From Betaproteobacteria bacterium (GTDB lineage Bacteria; Pseudomonadota; Gammaproteobacteria; Burkholderiales; Gallionellaceae), in assembly GCA_028871775.1 (NCBI GenBank), contig JAGWMH010000020.1, positions 1 through 13,883 on the forward strand: a stretch of 13,883 nucleotides of DNA, read 5' to 3'. A program made the translations under genes and the position numbers. Positions 1 through 6,556 of this stretch are shown piece after piece. Each line of letters opens with the position of its first letter. Within the stretch, counting starts at the first letter, position 1. Below the pieces are notes generated by a model that worked only from the letters and a program-made list of their open reading frames with translations, was not told the origin of the DNA and ran no database searches.

Positions 1-92
1 GGTTGTGGCCGCTGTGGCTGGCCGGCATCGCGCTGGCGGTGTTCGGCTGGTGGTTATGGCGGGCGTTGCGGAAACGGGAAGAGGCGAAATGA
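1..92 (+). CDS. C-terminal end of an unidentified membrane protein (partial)
   Basis: Reading from base 3, the sequence is open for 29 codons and stops at TGA 90-92. The residues form one very hydrophobic, tryptophan-rich stretch of about 19 residues, followed by a basic tail (RALRKREEAK). This is the pattern of a last membrane-spanning segment with a positively charged cytoplasmic end. The rest of the gene lies left of the window, so the family cannot be named. It could be an accessory protein or the last helix of a larger permease or sensor. The next gene runs the opposite way, so this protein is not visibly in an operon with anything here. Confidence 0.6.
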   Translation, partial: LWPLWLAGIALAVFGWWLWRALRKREEAK

Positions 93-297
93 ATATCTAT
101 CAGGTTGTCTTGAGCAAATCTTTCTGAATCAAGAAAACAATTCAACTCCGACAACTCTAACCTGTTTTTCACCGAGCACAATCCATTCTATTTTCCCCAC
201 TGGCATTTCCCGCCACGCTTTGCCGTTTGACAATCCGATTTTGTCCGTATACTGGCAGCCAGTGAAGTCGCAATACAGCGAATGGCTATGAGCCTTT

Positions 298-921
298 CTA
301 CGCCTGTTGCAGCGCTTCGGCATACACCTCGACCGGCTGTGCGCCGTAGATGCCGGACTTCTCATCAAACACGAAGAACGGTACGCCGGTGATGCCGAAT
401 TCCGTCGCGCGTGCTTCATCGGCGCGCACCGCGCCGGAATAATCATCGCTCTCCAGCATCGCCAGCGCATCGCTTTCGGCGATGCCGAACTCAGGCGCGA
501 GGCGGGCCAGCGCGGTACGGTCGCTTACCGCCAACCCTTCGCGGAAATAGGCATGCATGATGCGCTCGATGGCGCGGTCGCCCAGTTGTCGTGCGGCGGC
601 GAAGTGCAGCAGGCGGTGCGCGTCAAAGGTGTTGCCGGGACACGCGTTGGCCAAACTATATTCCAGCCCGGCTTCATGGGCGATCCCGGTCACGCGCGCG
701 TTCATCAATGCCGCCTGTTGCAGGCTGACGCCGTATTTGCGCGCTAGCAGCTCTTCCAGAGAAACCGGGTACTGCGGCGGGGCGTTGGGGTCGAGTTCAA
801 AGCTGCGCCATATTACGTTTACGTTTTCGCGCTGCGCGAACTGCGCGAGCGCTTTCTCGAAACTACGCTTGCCGATGTAGCACCAGGGGCAGATCACGTC
901 CGACCAGATTTCAATTTGCAT
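298..921 (-). CDS. DsbA-family thiol oxidoreductase, FrnE-like
   Basis: The product is 207 residues with a CPWC active site at residues 11-14, directly after the first beta strand, and a late cis-proline loop (TGVPFFVF near residue 178). Between them is a helical insertion. This matches the FrnE / 2-hydroxychromene-2-carboxylate isomerase-like branch of the DsbA thioredoxin-fold family, which catalyses dithiol-disulfide exchange. There is no signal peptide or membrane segment, so it should be cytoplasmic, unlike classical periplasmic DsbA. Two adjacent ATG codons exist (922-924 and 919-921). AAGGAG lies only 3 nt from the first but 6 nt from the second, so I chose the second. It diverges from the ABC transporter operon, and its 3' end faces the partial gene at the left edge. 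The physiological substrate is unknown; a role in oxidative stress is known only for some relatives. Confidence 0.88.
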   Translation of the reverse strand: MQIEIWSDVICPWCYIGKRSFEKALAQFAQRENVNVIWRSFELDPNAPPQYPVSLEELLARKYGVSLQQAALMNARVTGIAHEAGLEYSLANACPGNTFDAHRLLHFAAARQLGDRAIERIMHAYFREGLAVSDRTALARLAPEFGIAESDALAMLESDDYSGAVRADEARATEFGITGVPFFVFDEKSGIYGAQPVEVYAEALQQA

Positions 922-1012
922 CATTTTCTCCTTGCCGTAATTTTTACTGTCAGCAACTTGTGATGGGCGAGCCGCTACATTCTACTCCCGGCGCATGTCC
1001 GCCGGTCATTGT

Positions 1013-1034
1013 TTGCCCGTACAATAACGGGCAA
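1013..1034 (+). promoter_or_regulatory. Perfect inverted repeat abutting the permease start codon
   Basis: TTGCCCGT (1013-1020) and ACGGGCAA (1027-1034) are perfect 8-bp arms around the 6-nt loop ACAATA. The right arm ends 2 nt before the ATG at 1037. No Shine-Dalgarno sequence lies between it and the ATG. The left arm and loop also spell TACAAT (1020-1025), a near-consensus -10 box that would place transcription start within a few bases of the ATG, although no good -35 is visible. It could be an operator, an RNA hairpin gating translation, or part of a promoter for a leaderless message. Confidence 0.5.
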
Positions 1035-1036
1035 TC

Positions 1037-2014
1037 ATGATCTCCTATCTCGTCCGCCGTATTTTTTACGCTATCCCCATTCTCATCGGGGTGAACCTGC
1101 TCACCTTTGCACTGTTCTTTGTGGTGAATACGCCGGACGACATGGCGCGGATACAGCTCGGCATCAAGCGTGTGACTCCGGAGGCGATCGAAAAATGGAA
1201 ACAGCAGCGCGGTTATGACAAGCCGCTGTTGCTCAACAGTGCGGCCAGCGGCGCGGGCAAAATCACCGATACGATTTTCTGGCAGAAATCCGCCAGCATG
1301 TTTGTGTTCGACTTCGGTTATTCCGACGACGGGCGCAACATCTCGCGCGAAATCCAGACGCGCATGATGCCGAGTCTGGCGATTGCGCTGCCGACTTTTC
1401 TGGTCGGGCTGGTGGTGTACGTCAGCTTCGCGCTGCTGATGACGCTGTTCCGCGGCACCGCGCTGGACATCACGGGCGTGGCGTTGTGCGTGCTGCTGAT
1501 GTCGGTGTCCGGCCTGTTCTACATCATCGGCGGGCAGTTCATGGTGAGCAAGCTGTGGCATCTGGTGCCGATCTCCGGCTATGCAGGCGGGCTGGACAGC
1601 ATCAAGTTCGTGGTGTTGCCCATCGCGATCGGCGTGGCGGGCAGTATCGGCTCCAGCGGCCGCTGGTATCGCACCATCTTCCTCGAAGAAGTCGGCAAGG
1701 ACTATGTGCGCACCGCGCGCGCCAAGGGCTTGTCTGAATTGCGCGTGCTGTTCCGCCACGTGTTGAAGAACGCGATGATCCCGATACTCACCGGCGTGGT
1801 GGTGGTTATCCCGCTGCTGTTCATGGGCAGCCTGCTCACCGAGTCGTTCTTCGGCATTCCGGGCCTGGGCAGTTACACCATCGATGCCATTAATTCCCAG
1901 GATTTCAGCGTGGTGCGCGCGATGGTGTTCCTCGGTTCGGTGCTTTATATCGCCGGGCTGATTCTGACGGACATCTCCTACACCATCGTGGACCCACGGG
2001 TGAGGCTGCAATGA
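1037..2014 (+). CDS. ABC transporter permease, OppB/DppB family
   Basis: This 325-residue inner-membrane protein belongs to the binding-protein-dependent transport permease family of peptide/nickel-type importers. The N terminus (YLVRRIFYAIPILIGV) is the classic first helix of OppB/DppB proteins, which fixes the ATG at 1037. A periplasmic segment (about residues 31-111) follows, then several helices. A cytoplasmic EAA-type coupling loop (about residues 217-250, with VRTARAKGLSE then KNAMIPIL) should contact the ATPase. The ending ESFFGIPGLGSY...DISYTIVDPRVR is also typical of the family. The stop overlaps the next start (ATGA), so the two permeases are translationally coupled and presumably form a heterodimer. 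Substrate cannot be read from the sequence; di/oligopeptides are the commonest for the family. No substrate-binding protein gene is present in the window. Confidence 0.9.
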   Translation: MISYLVRRIFYAIPILIGVNLLTFALFFVVNTPDDMARIQLGIKRVTPEAIEKWKQQRGYDKPLLLNSAASGAGKITDTIFWQKSASMFVFDFGYSDDGRNISREIQTRMMPSLAIALPTFLVGLVVYVSFALLMTLFRGTALDITGVALCVLLMSVSGLFYIIGGQFMVSKLWHLVPISGYAGGLDSIKFVVLPIAIGVAGSIGSSGRWYRTIFLEEVGKDYVRTARAKGLSELRVLFRHVLKNAMIPILTGVVVVIPLLFMGSLLTESFFGIPGLGSYTIDAINSQDFSVVRAMVFLGSVLYIAGLILTDISYTIVDPRVRLQ

Positions 2015-3381
2015 TGCCCGTCATTCTGTGGACCGACGCCCTGATTTTCCTGCTCATTGCGGTGGGCGCGGCGGCGGCATGGTATGTGCGGCGGCGCGAG
2101 CATCTGCTGTTACCGTGGCAACGCGTGGCGAAGAGCAGCGTGGGCATGGTGTCGCTGCTGGTGTTGTCGCTGTTCCTGCTGGTCGGGCTGCTAGATACGC
2201 TGCATTACCGCGTAGCGCTGCCGGAGAAGAGCAACGGGCAAACCGTGTATTCGCCGGAAGTGTTGAGTGCGTTCGACACGCTGGTCAGCGGCCTCAGGGG
2301 CCGCATCGAAAAGACCTATTCCGCGCCGCTGACGGCGTACCTGTATGCCAAGGAAAGTATGGAGAGGCCGGACGGGAAGATATTGCGCGACTATCCGCGA
2401 TTGAAATACGGCGGCGCGCATCTGGCCGACCCTGAGCGCGAACTGGCCGGCGATGTGGTCAAGCGGGCGCTGCTGGGTGCAGCAGTCGGGTTGCTGGCGG
2501 CGCTGTTGCTGGCGGACGGCATCACCAGGCTTTATCCGGCGGCGCGCAAGTCCAGGCCGCTGGGCGCCGTTTTCATTGCGATACTCATCATCGCCGCCCT
2601 CATCGGCGCCATCGCCAATCTTGCTTCTGCCTATCACGTCCTCGGCACCGACAAGGTGGGGCAGGACGTGCTCTATCTCTCGATGAAAAGCATACGCACC
2701 GGGCTGGTGATCGGCACGGTCACCACGCTGGTGATGTTGCCGTTCGCGCTGCTGCTCGGCGTGGCGGCAGGTTACTTGCGCGGCTGGGTGGACGACGTGA
2801 TCCAGTATGTTTACACCGTGCTCAGTTCCATTCCCAGCGTGCTGCTGATCGCCGCTGCGGTGCTGATGATGCAGGTGGTGATCGAGATGCACGCAGACTG
2901 GTTCGAGACATCCGCCGCGCGCGCCGATGTGCGCCTGCTGTGCCTATGCGTGATTCTTGGTGTGACCAGTTGGACCGGGCTGTGCCGCCTGTTGCGCGGC
3001 GAGGCGCTGAAGCTGCGCGAGATGGAATACATCCAGGCGGCGCAGGCATTCGGCGTGTCGACGTTCCGCATTCTTACCCGCCACATCGTGCCGAACGTGA
3101 TGCACATCGTGCTGATCTCGGTGGTGATGGATTTCAGCGCGCTGGTGCTGGCCGAGGCGGTGCTGTCCTATGTCGGCGTGGGGGTGGATCCCTCCACCAT
3201 CAGCTTCGGCACCATGATCAATGCCGCGCGGCTGGAGATGGGGCGCGATCCGATGGTGTGGTGGGCGCTGGCCTCCGCCTTCGGCTTCATGCTGGTGCTG
3301 GTGCTGGCGGCCAACCTGTTTGCCGATGCGGTGCGCGACGCGTTCGATCCGCGCCTGAACCGGATGGAGAGCGCGACGTGA
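2011..3381 (+). CDS. ABC transporter permease, OppC/DppC family, with an extended N-terminal half
   Basis: At 456 residues this is much longer than usual OppC/DppC permeases (about 280-340). The C-terminal half is normal: HVLGTDKVGQDVLY at 209-222, helices from about 230, an EAA coupling loop at about 331-362 (EALKLREMEYIQAAQAFG, then RHIVPN), and the family ending ANLFADAVRDAFDPRLN. The N-terminal part carries two helices (about 8-26 and 45-65), a hydrophilic probably periplasmic stretch (about 66-150), and two more helices (about 153-170 and 184-204) before the transport domain. The start overlaps the preceding stop. GAGG at 2002-2005 supports either ATG 2011 or ATG 2014. Its own stop overlaps the GTG proposed for the ATPase (GTGA). 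It should pair with the upstream permease to form the membrane channel. The extra region might contact a binding protein or accessory subunit, but that is inference. Confidence 0.85.
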   Translation: MMPVILWTDALIFLLIAVGAAAAWYVRRREHLLLPWQRVAKSSVGMVSLLVLSLFLLVGLLDTLHYRVALPEKSNGQTVYSPEVLSAFDTLVSGLRGRIEKTYSAPLTAYLYAKESMERPDGKILRDYPRLKYGGAHLADPERELAGDVVKRALLGAAVGLLAALLLADGITRLYPAARKSRPLGAVFIAILIIAALIGAIANLASAYHVLGTDKVGQDVLYLSMKSIRTGLVIGTVTTLVMLPFALLLGVAAGYLRGWVDDVIQYVYTVLSSIPSVLLIAAAVLMMQVVIEMHADWFETSAARADVRLLCLCVILGVTSWTGLCRLLRGEALKLREMEYIQAAQAFGVSTFRILTRHIVPNVMHIVLISVVMDFSALVLAEAVLSYVGVGVDPSTISFGTMINAARLEMGRDPMVWWALASAFGFMLVLVLAANLFADAVRDAFDPRLNRMESAT

Positions 3382-5453
3382 CGCAGATCCTCTCCCCTAA
3401 CCCCTCTCCCGCCTGCGGGAGAGGGGAACAATTTTTATTGAAAGTCGATAATCTGGCTACGCGCCTCAATAACGGCGCGCGCATCGTGGACGATGTTTCG
3501 TTCAGCATCCATGCGGGTGAAACCTTCGCGCTGCTGGGTGAATCCGGTTGCGGCAAATCCATGACCGCGCTGTCGCTGATGCGCCTGTTGCCCGACGGCA
3601 TTCATGTCGAGAGCGGCGCGGTGCAATTGGCCGATGTTGACCTTTTGTCCTTGCCGGAGCGCGCCATGCGCGAGGTGCGCGGCGGCCGCATGGCGATGAT
3701 CTTCCAGGAGCCGGGGCTGAGCCTGAATCCGGTGATGACGGTGGGCGATCAGATCGCCGAGGCGCTGGAACTGCATCAGGGGTTGCGCGGTGCAGCAGCG
3801 CAGGCGCGCTGCATTGAGCTGCTGCAACAGGTTGGCATTCCGGATGCGCCGCGCCGCCTGCACGAATACCCGTTCCAGCTTTCCGGCGGCATGAAGCAGC
3901 GCGTGATGATCGCGATGGCGCTGGCCGGGCAGCCGAAACTGCTGGTTGCAGACGAGCCGACTACCGCGCTGGACGTGACCATCCAGGCGCAGGTGCTGCA
4001 ACTGCTGCGCGACACGCAACACCAGAGCGGCATGTCCTTGTTGCTGATCACGCATGATCTCGGCGTGGTTTCCGAAATGGCGCATCAGGTCGCGGTGATG
4101 TATGCCGGGCATATCGTCGAGCAGGCCACGCGCGAGCAGTTGTTTTCACGCCCCGCGCATCCCTATACGCAGAAATTGTTTGCCGCACTGCCGGATACCG
4201 CGCGCATCGGCCAGCCGCTGGCTGCCATTCCCGGCAGCGTGCCTCCGCTGCATGACATCCCGAAGGGCTGTCGCTTTGCGCCGCGCTGCGACCGGGCGTG
4301 GGAGCTGTGCCACGAGCAGGCGCCGGCGTGGACGATGGTCAGGGAAGGGCAGGGGGTGCGGTGCCATCTTTATGCCGCTGCTGATGCAGCGGGGAGTGAA
4401 AAGTTAGAAGTGACAAGTGACAGGGGAAGCGAGACATTGCCCATTTTGATGAGTGCAGCGTCACCCATTACTCATCACCATTCACTGCTTCAGGTTGAAA
4501 ATCTGCAAGTCCACTTCCCCATCCGCAAGGGCATATTGCAGCGCGTAGTGGGGCAGGTAAAAGCGGTGGATGGCGTGTCGCTGCAGATTCCGCAGGGGCG
4601 CACGCTGGCGCTGGTCGGCGAATCCGGCTGCGGCAAGACCACGCTGGGCAAGGCCTTGCTGCAATTGATCCCGCCTACCGCAGGCAGTGTGCAATTTGCC
4701 GGGCGTGAGTTGATCGGGCTTGAAGCCGGTGAACTGCGCACGCAGCGCGCCGCGATGCAGATGGTGTTCCAGGACCCTTATGCCTCATTGAATCCGAAAA
4801 TGCGTGTCGCGGAAATTTTGCAGGAGGGGATGGAAGCGCTTTCCGTTGCTGGCAGCAGCGAGGAGCGGCAGCGGCGCATTGCCGGCTTGCTGGATCAAGT
4901 CGGCCTGGCGCGCGGCACCATCTGGCGTTACCCGCATGAATTTTCCGGTGGGCAGCGGCAGCGCATCGCGATTGCGCGCGCGCTGGCGGTGAGCCCGAAA
5001 CTGCTGATCTGCGACGAGCCGACCAGCGCGCTGGATGTGTCGGTGCAGGCGCAAATTCTGAATCTGTTGAAGTCGCTGCAGCAGGAATTGAACCTGAGCT
5101 ATTTGTTCATCACCCACAACCTCGCGGTGGTGGAATATCTCGCGCACGAAGTGTGCGTGATGTATCTCGGGCGCATCGTGGAACGCGGCACCGTGGAGGA
5201 GGTATTGCACGCCCCCAGACATCCTTACACCCAGGCGCTGTTGTCCGCCGTGCCGCGTATAGATAAGCGCGGCGTGGAAGTGATACGTCTGGCCGGCGAT
5301 CTGCCGTCGCCGGTTAATCCGCCGCAGGGTTGCCATTTCCATCCGCGTTGTGCCCATGCCATGGCAGTATGCCGCGCAGCTTATCCGGATGCAACGTGCA
5401 TCAGCGCAACGCATAGCGTGCATTGCCATTTGTATGACGACGATTTGGGTTGA
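3378..5453 (+). CDS. Fused two-domain peptide-type ABC transporter ATPase (OppD-OppF-like)
   Basis: A single open frame encodes both ATPase subunits. From GTG 3378 the protein is 691 residues. Domain 1 has Walker A GESGCGKS (54-61), signature LSGGMKQR (168-175), Walker B LLVADEP (188-194) and H-loop ITHD. Domain 2 has Walker A GESGCGKT (414-421), signature FSGGQRQR (522-529), Walker B LLICDEP (542-548) and ITHN. Each domain ends in the HPYT oligopeptide-transporter extension with a set of cysteines (CRFAPRC...C...C and CHFHPRC...C...C), known to bind an iron-sulfur cluster in some relatives. Similar fusions are YejF and GsiA. The GTG overlaps the permease stop and is coupled, but the first 20 residues are a translated palindromic repeat. 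TTG 3438 (671 residues), just after the repeat, is the alternative start. An in-frame ATG at 4449 could start domain 2 alone. The subunits should power the upstream permeases from the cytoplasmic face. Confidence 0.88.
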   Translation: MTQILSPNPSPACGRGEQFLLKVDNLATRLNNGARIVDDVSFSIHAGETFALLGESGCGKSMTALSLMRLLPDGIHVESGAVQLADVDLLSLPERAMREVRGGRMAMIFQEPGLSLNPVMTVGDQIAEALELHQGLRGAAAQARCIELLQQVGIPDAPRRLHEYPFQLSGGMKQRVMIAMALAGQPKLLVADEPTTALDVTIQAQVLQLLRDTQHQSGMSLLLITHDLGVVSEMAHQVAVMYAGHIVEQATREQLFSRPAHPYTQKLFAALPDTARIGQPLAAIPGSVPPLHDIPKGCRFAPRCDRAWELCHEQAPAWTMVREGQGVRCHLYAAADAAGSEKLEVTSDRGSETLPILMSAASPITHHHSLLQVENLQVHFPIRKGILQRVVGQVKAVDGVSLQIPQGRTLALVGESGCGKTTLGKALLQLIPPTAGSVQFAGRELIGLEAGELRTQRAAMQMVFQDPYASLNPKMRVAEILQEGMEALSVAGSSEERQRRIAGLLDQVGLARGTIWRYPHEFSGGQRQRIAIARALAVSPKLLICDEPTSALDVSVQAQILNLLKSLQQELNLSYLFITHNLAVVEYLAHEVCVMYLGRIVERGTVEEVLHAPRHPYTQALLSAVPRIDKRGVEVIRLAGDLPSPVNPPQGCHFHPRCAHAMAVCRAAYPDATCISATHSVHCHLYDDDLG
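3401..3426. repeat. GC-rich palindromic repeat at the permease/ATPase junction
   Basis: CCCCTCTCCCGC (3401-3412) and GCGGGAGAGGGG (3415-3426) are perfect 12-bp inverted arms separated by 2 nt. A further partial copy of the left arm (CTCTCCCCTAA) precedes them at about 3390-3400. The sequence is of the dispersed intergenic type that, when translated, gives SPNPSP...GRG, a string I recognise as common in automated protein predictions. Here it is in frame with the ATPase and encodes residues about 6-16. The right arm is purine-rich (GGGAGAGGGG) and could act as a ribosome-binding site for TTG 3438, though spacing is long (11 nt) and the hairpin would hide it. Confidence 0.75.
4395..4486. repeat. 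Noncoding-like AGTGA/TCACT stretch forming the linker between the two ATPase domains
   Basis: The linker of the fused ATPase (about residues 339-370) is encoded by DNA unlike its surroundings. It starts with near-repeats of AGTGA (AGTGAAAAG, GAAGTGACAAGTGACAGG) and ends with TCACCCATTACTCATCACC and TTCACT, so the outer ends AGTGAA (4395-4400) and TTCACT (4481-4486) are complementary. This resembles intergenic low-complexity repeats rather than evolved protein sequence, and its translation has no conserved motif. It contains the in-frame ATG 4449, which may be the ancestral or still active start of domain 2. I could not test its copy number. Confidence 0.5.
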
Positions 5454-5547
5454 CGCCCGGAAGTTTTAGGATTACAAAGACACCGGTAGTCGGACAGTTG
5501 TGCAGCACTACATTGCAGTTCTTAATTTATCGTTGAGGGAGTTGATC

Positions 5548-5877
5548 ATGAGCACAAAATTAGCAGGCATGGAAGGCGAAATCAGCAAAGAAAAACTCAT
5601 GCAGGATTTGCGTGTAGTAGTGGCGGATGCCGAGGAACTGCTGCGCGCCACGGCCGGCCAGGCGGGTGAAAAAGTGGCGGCGGCGCGCGAGCGCATTCAG
5701 GAAAATCTGGCGACCGCGAAAGTGCGCCTTGCCGCTGCACAGGAAGCTGTGACTGCGAAGACCAAACAGGCGGCAAAAGCGACCGACGAATACGTGCATG
5801 AGAATCCGTGGAAGGCTGTCGGCATCGCTGCCGGAGTCGGAATGATTGTAGGTATGCTGATTTCGCGCGGCCGTTAA
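5548..5877 (+). CDS. yqjD: DUF883-family membrane-anchored protein, YqjD/ElaB-like
   Basis: This 109-residue protein has a long charged helical region (about residues 12-82, rich in Ala, Glu, Lys and Gln, probably coiled coil). A short HENPWKAVG motif and one C-terminal membrane helix (about 88-106) ending in SRGR follow. That is the layout of YqjD/ElaB/YgaM proteins, which in E. coli anchor to the inner membrane by their C terminus and bind ribosomes in stationary phase. An upstream in-frame GTG at 5500 exists, but GAGGGAG (5535-5541) lies 6 nt before ATG 5548 and decides the start. It heads an operon with the two following genes, 3 nt before the next start. I saw no convincing promoter in the 94-bp gap before it and no terminator after the ATPase gene. 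Confidence 0.88.
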   Translation: MSTKLAGMEGEISKEKLMQDLRVVVADAEELLRATAGQAGEKVAAARERIQENLATAKVRLAAAQEAVTAKTKQAAKATDEYVHENPWKAVGIAAGVGMIVGMLISRGR

Positions 5878-5880
5878 GCG

Positions 5881-6264
5881 ATGCCGGAAGCGAGTTCTGG
5901 TCTGATGGGGTCGCTCAAGCGGCTGCTGTCCACGCTGACCTCCATCGCTTCGACACGGCTTGAGCTGCTGTCGAATGAACTGCAAGAAGAGCGTCTGCAT
6001 CTGACGCAGATGCTCTTCTTTACATTGATTGCGCTGTTCTGTTTCGGTATGGGCTTGCTGTTGTTTACCGCGTTTATCGTGGTGCTGTTCTGGGATGATC
6101 ACCGTCTCGCTGTGCTCGGTGTGCTGTGCACCATATTTTTCGCGCTGGGCACGCTGCTAGCGGTGTTGCTGCGCAGCAAGGCGCAAGCCAAATCAAAACT
6201 GTTTTCTGCCAGCCTTGCCGAATTGGCCAGGGACAGGGAGCAACTGGAAACCGGCCATGAATAA
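5881..6264 (+). CDS. yqjE: YqjE-like inner-membrane protein (phage-holin-like superfamily)
   Basis: The protein is 127 residues. A short amphipathic N-terminal part (SLKRLLSTLTSIASTRLELLSNELQEE, about residues 11-37) precedes two hydrophobic helices (about 44-70 and 75-98), then a charged C-terminal tail. This is the typical pattern of the YqjE / putative Actinobacterial-type holin-X family. The family name reflects weak similarity to holins; there is no lysis cassette here and no reason to expect lytic function. The start is 3 nt after the yqjD stop, with no independent ribosome-binding site, so translational coupling is likely. The end overlaps the next start by 8 nt. Function is not established; the conserved yqjD-yqjE-yqjK order supports the assignment. 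Confidence 0.82.
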   Translation: MPEASSGLMGSLKRLLSTLTSIASTRLELLSNELQEERLHLTQMLFFTLIALFCFGMGLLLFTAFIVVLFWDDHRLAVLGVLCTIFFALGTLLAVLLRSKAQAKSKLFSASLAELARDREQLETGHE

Positions 6265-6556
6265 GCGGATGCTTGAGGTGATGCAACGTCGCGGAGAATT
6301 GCTGGCGAGAATCGCCTCGCAGCGTGAGCAGGTGGCCGAGATCGGGGCACGCTGGCAAGCCCCGCTGGCACTTGCTGACCAAGGCTTGGCTGCCATCCGC
6401 TACCTGCGCTCAAATCCTGTGCTTGTTGCCGGTGTGGCCGCGCTACTCGTGATTCGCCGGCGCGGCGTGGTTGGTCTGGTGAGGGGGGGATGGCGCGTGT
6501 GGAAGGGATACCGCTCTCTCACTGCCTTTTCGGCAAAACTGTCGTCACATCTCTAG
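6257..6556 (+). CDS. yqjK: YqjK-like small protein
   Basis: From ATG 6257 the product is 99 residues, the same length as E. coli YqjK. It begins MNKRMLEVMQRRGELLARIA, followed by a heptad-like charged helix and a hydrophobic segment (about residues 53-66, NPVLVAGVAALLVI) flanked by RRR, then a basic tail. An upstream in-frame ATG at 6215 lies inside yqjE and is rejected because the family starts at the KR...RRGELLARIA segment. The gene overlaps yqjE by 8 nt, and its TAG is in the CTAG shared with the convergent mltD stop. Function is unknown; it is probably membrane-associated together with YqjD and YqjE. Confidence 0.75.
   Translation: MNKRMLEVMQRRGELLARIASQREQVAEIGARWQAPLALADQGLAAIRYLRSNPVLVAGVAALLVIRRRGVVGLVRGGWRVWKGYRSLTAFSAKLSSHL

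Noticed and set aside
227..253. Perfect TTGACA followed by TATACT in the 93-297 gap (+ strand)
   Set aside because: The spacer is only 15 nt and nothing on the plus strand follows it except the antisense of the FrnE-like gene; nothing else supports a promoter.
129..300. Minus-strand open frame running out of the FrnE-like gene into the left gap, with protein-like text such as VGKIEWIVLGEKQVRV
   Set aside because: It starts inside another gene in a different frame, has no ribosome-binding site and I recognise no family. It could be a remnant, but the evidence is too thin to call a gene.
950..2011. Long minus-strand open frame opposite the first permease, and similar long frames opposite ppiD, the second permease and the ATPase
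   Set aside because: These are histidine/arginine/glutamine-rich shadows produced by GC-rich codon bias of the real genes; the plus-strand frames carry the family motifs.
2940..3377. Upstream extension of the ATPase frame to ATG 2940
   Set aside because: It overlaps the conserved C-terminal half of the OppC-like permease in another frame, and the translation has no ATPase similarity before residue 3438.
5881..6264. Holin label suggesting a prophage or lysis cassette
   Set aside because: The similarity is to the YqjE family; the neighbours are YqjD- and YqjK-like, and no phage genes or endolysin are near. MltD is a housekeeping murein hydrolase.
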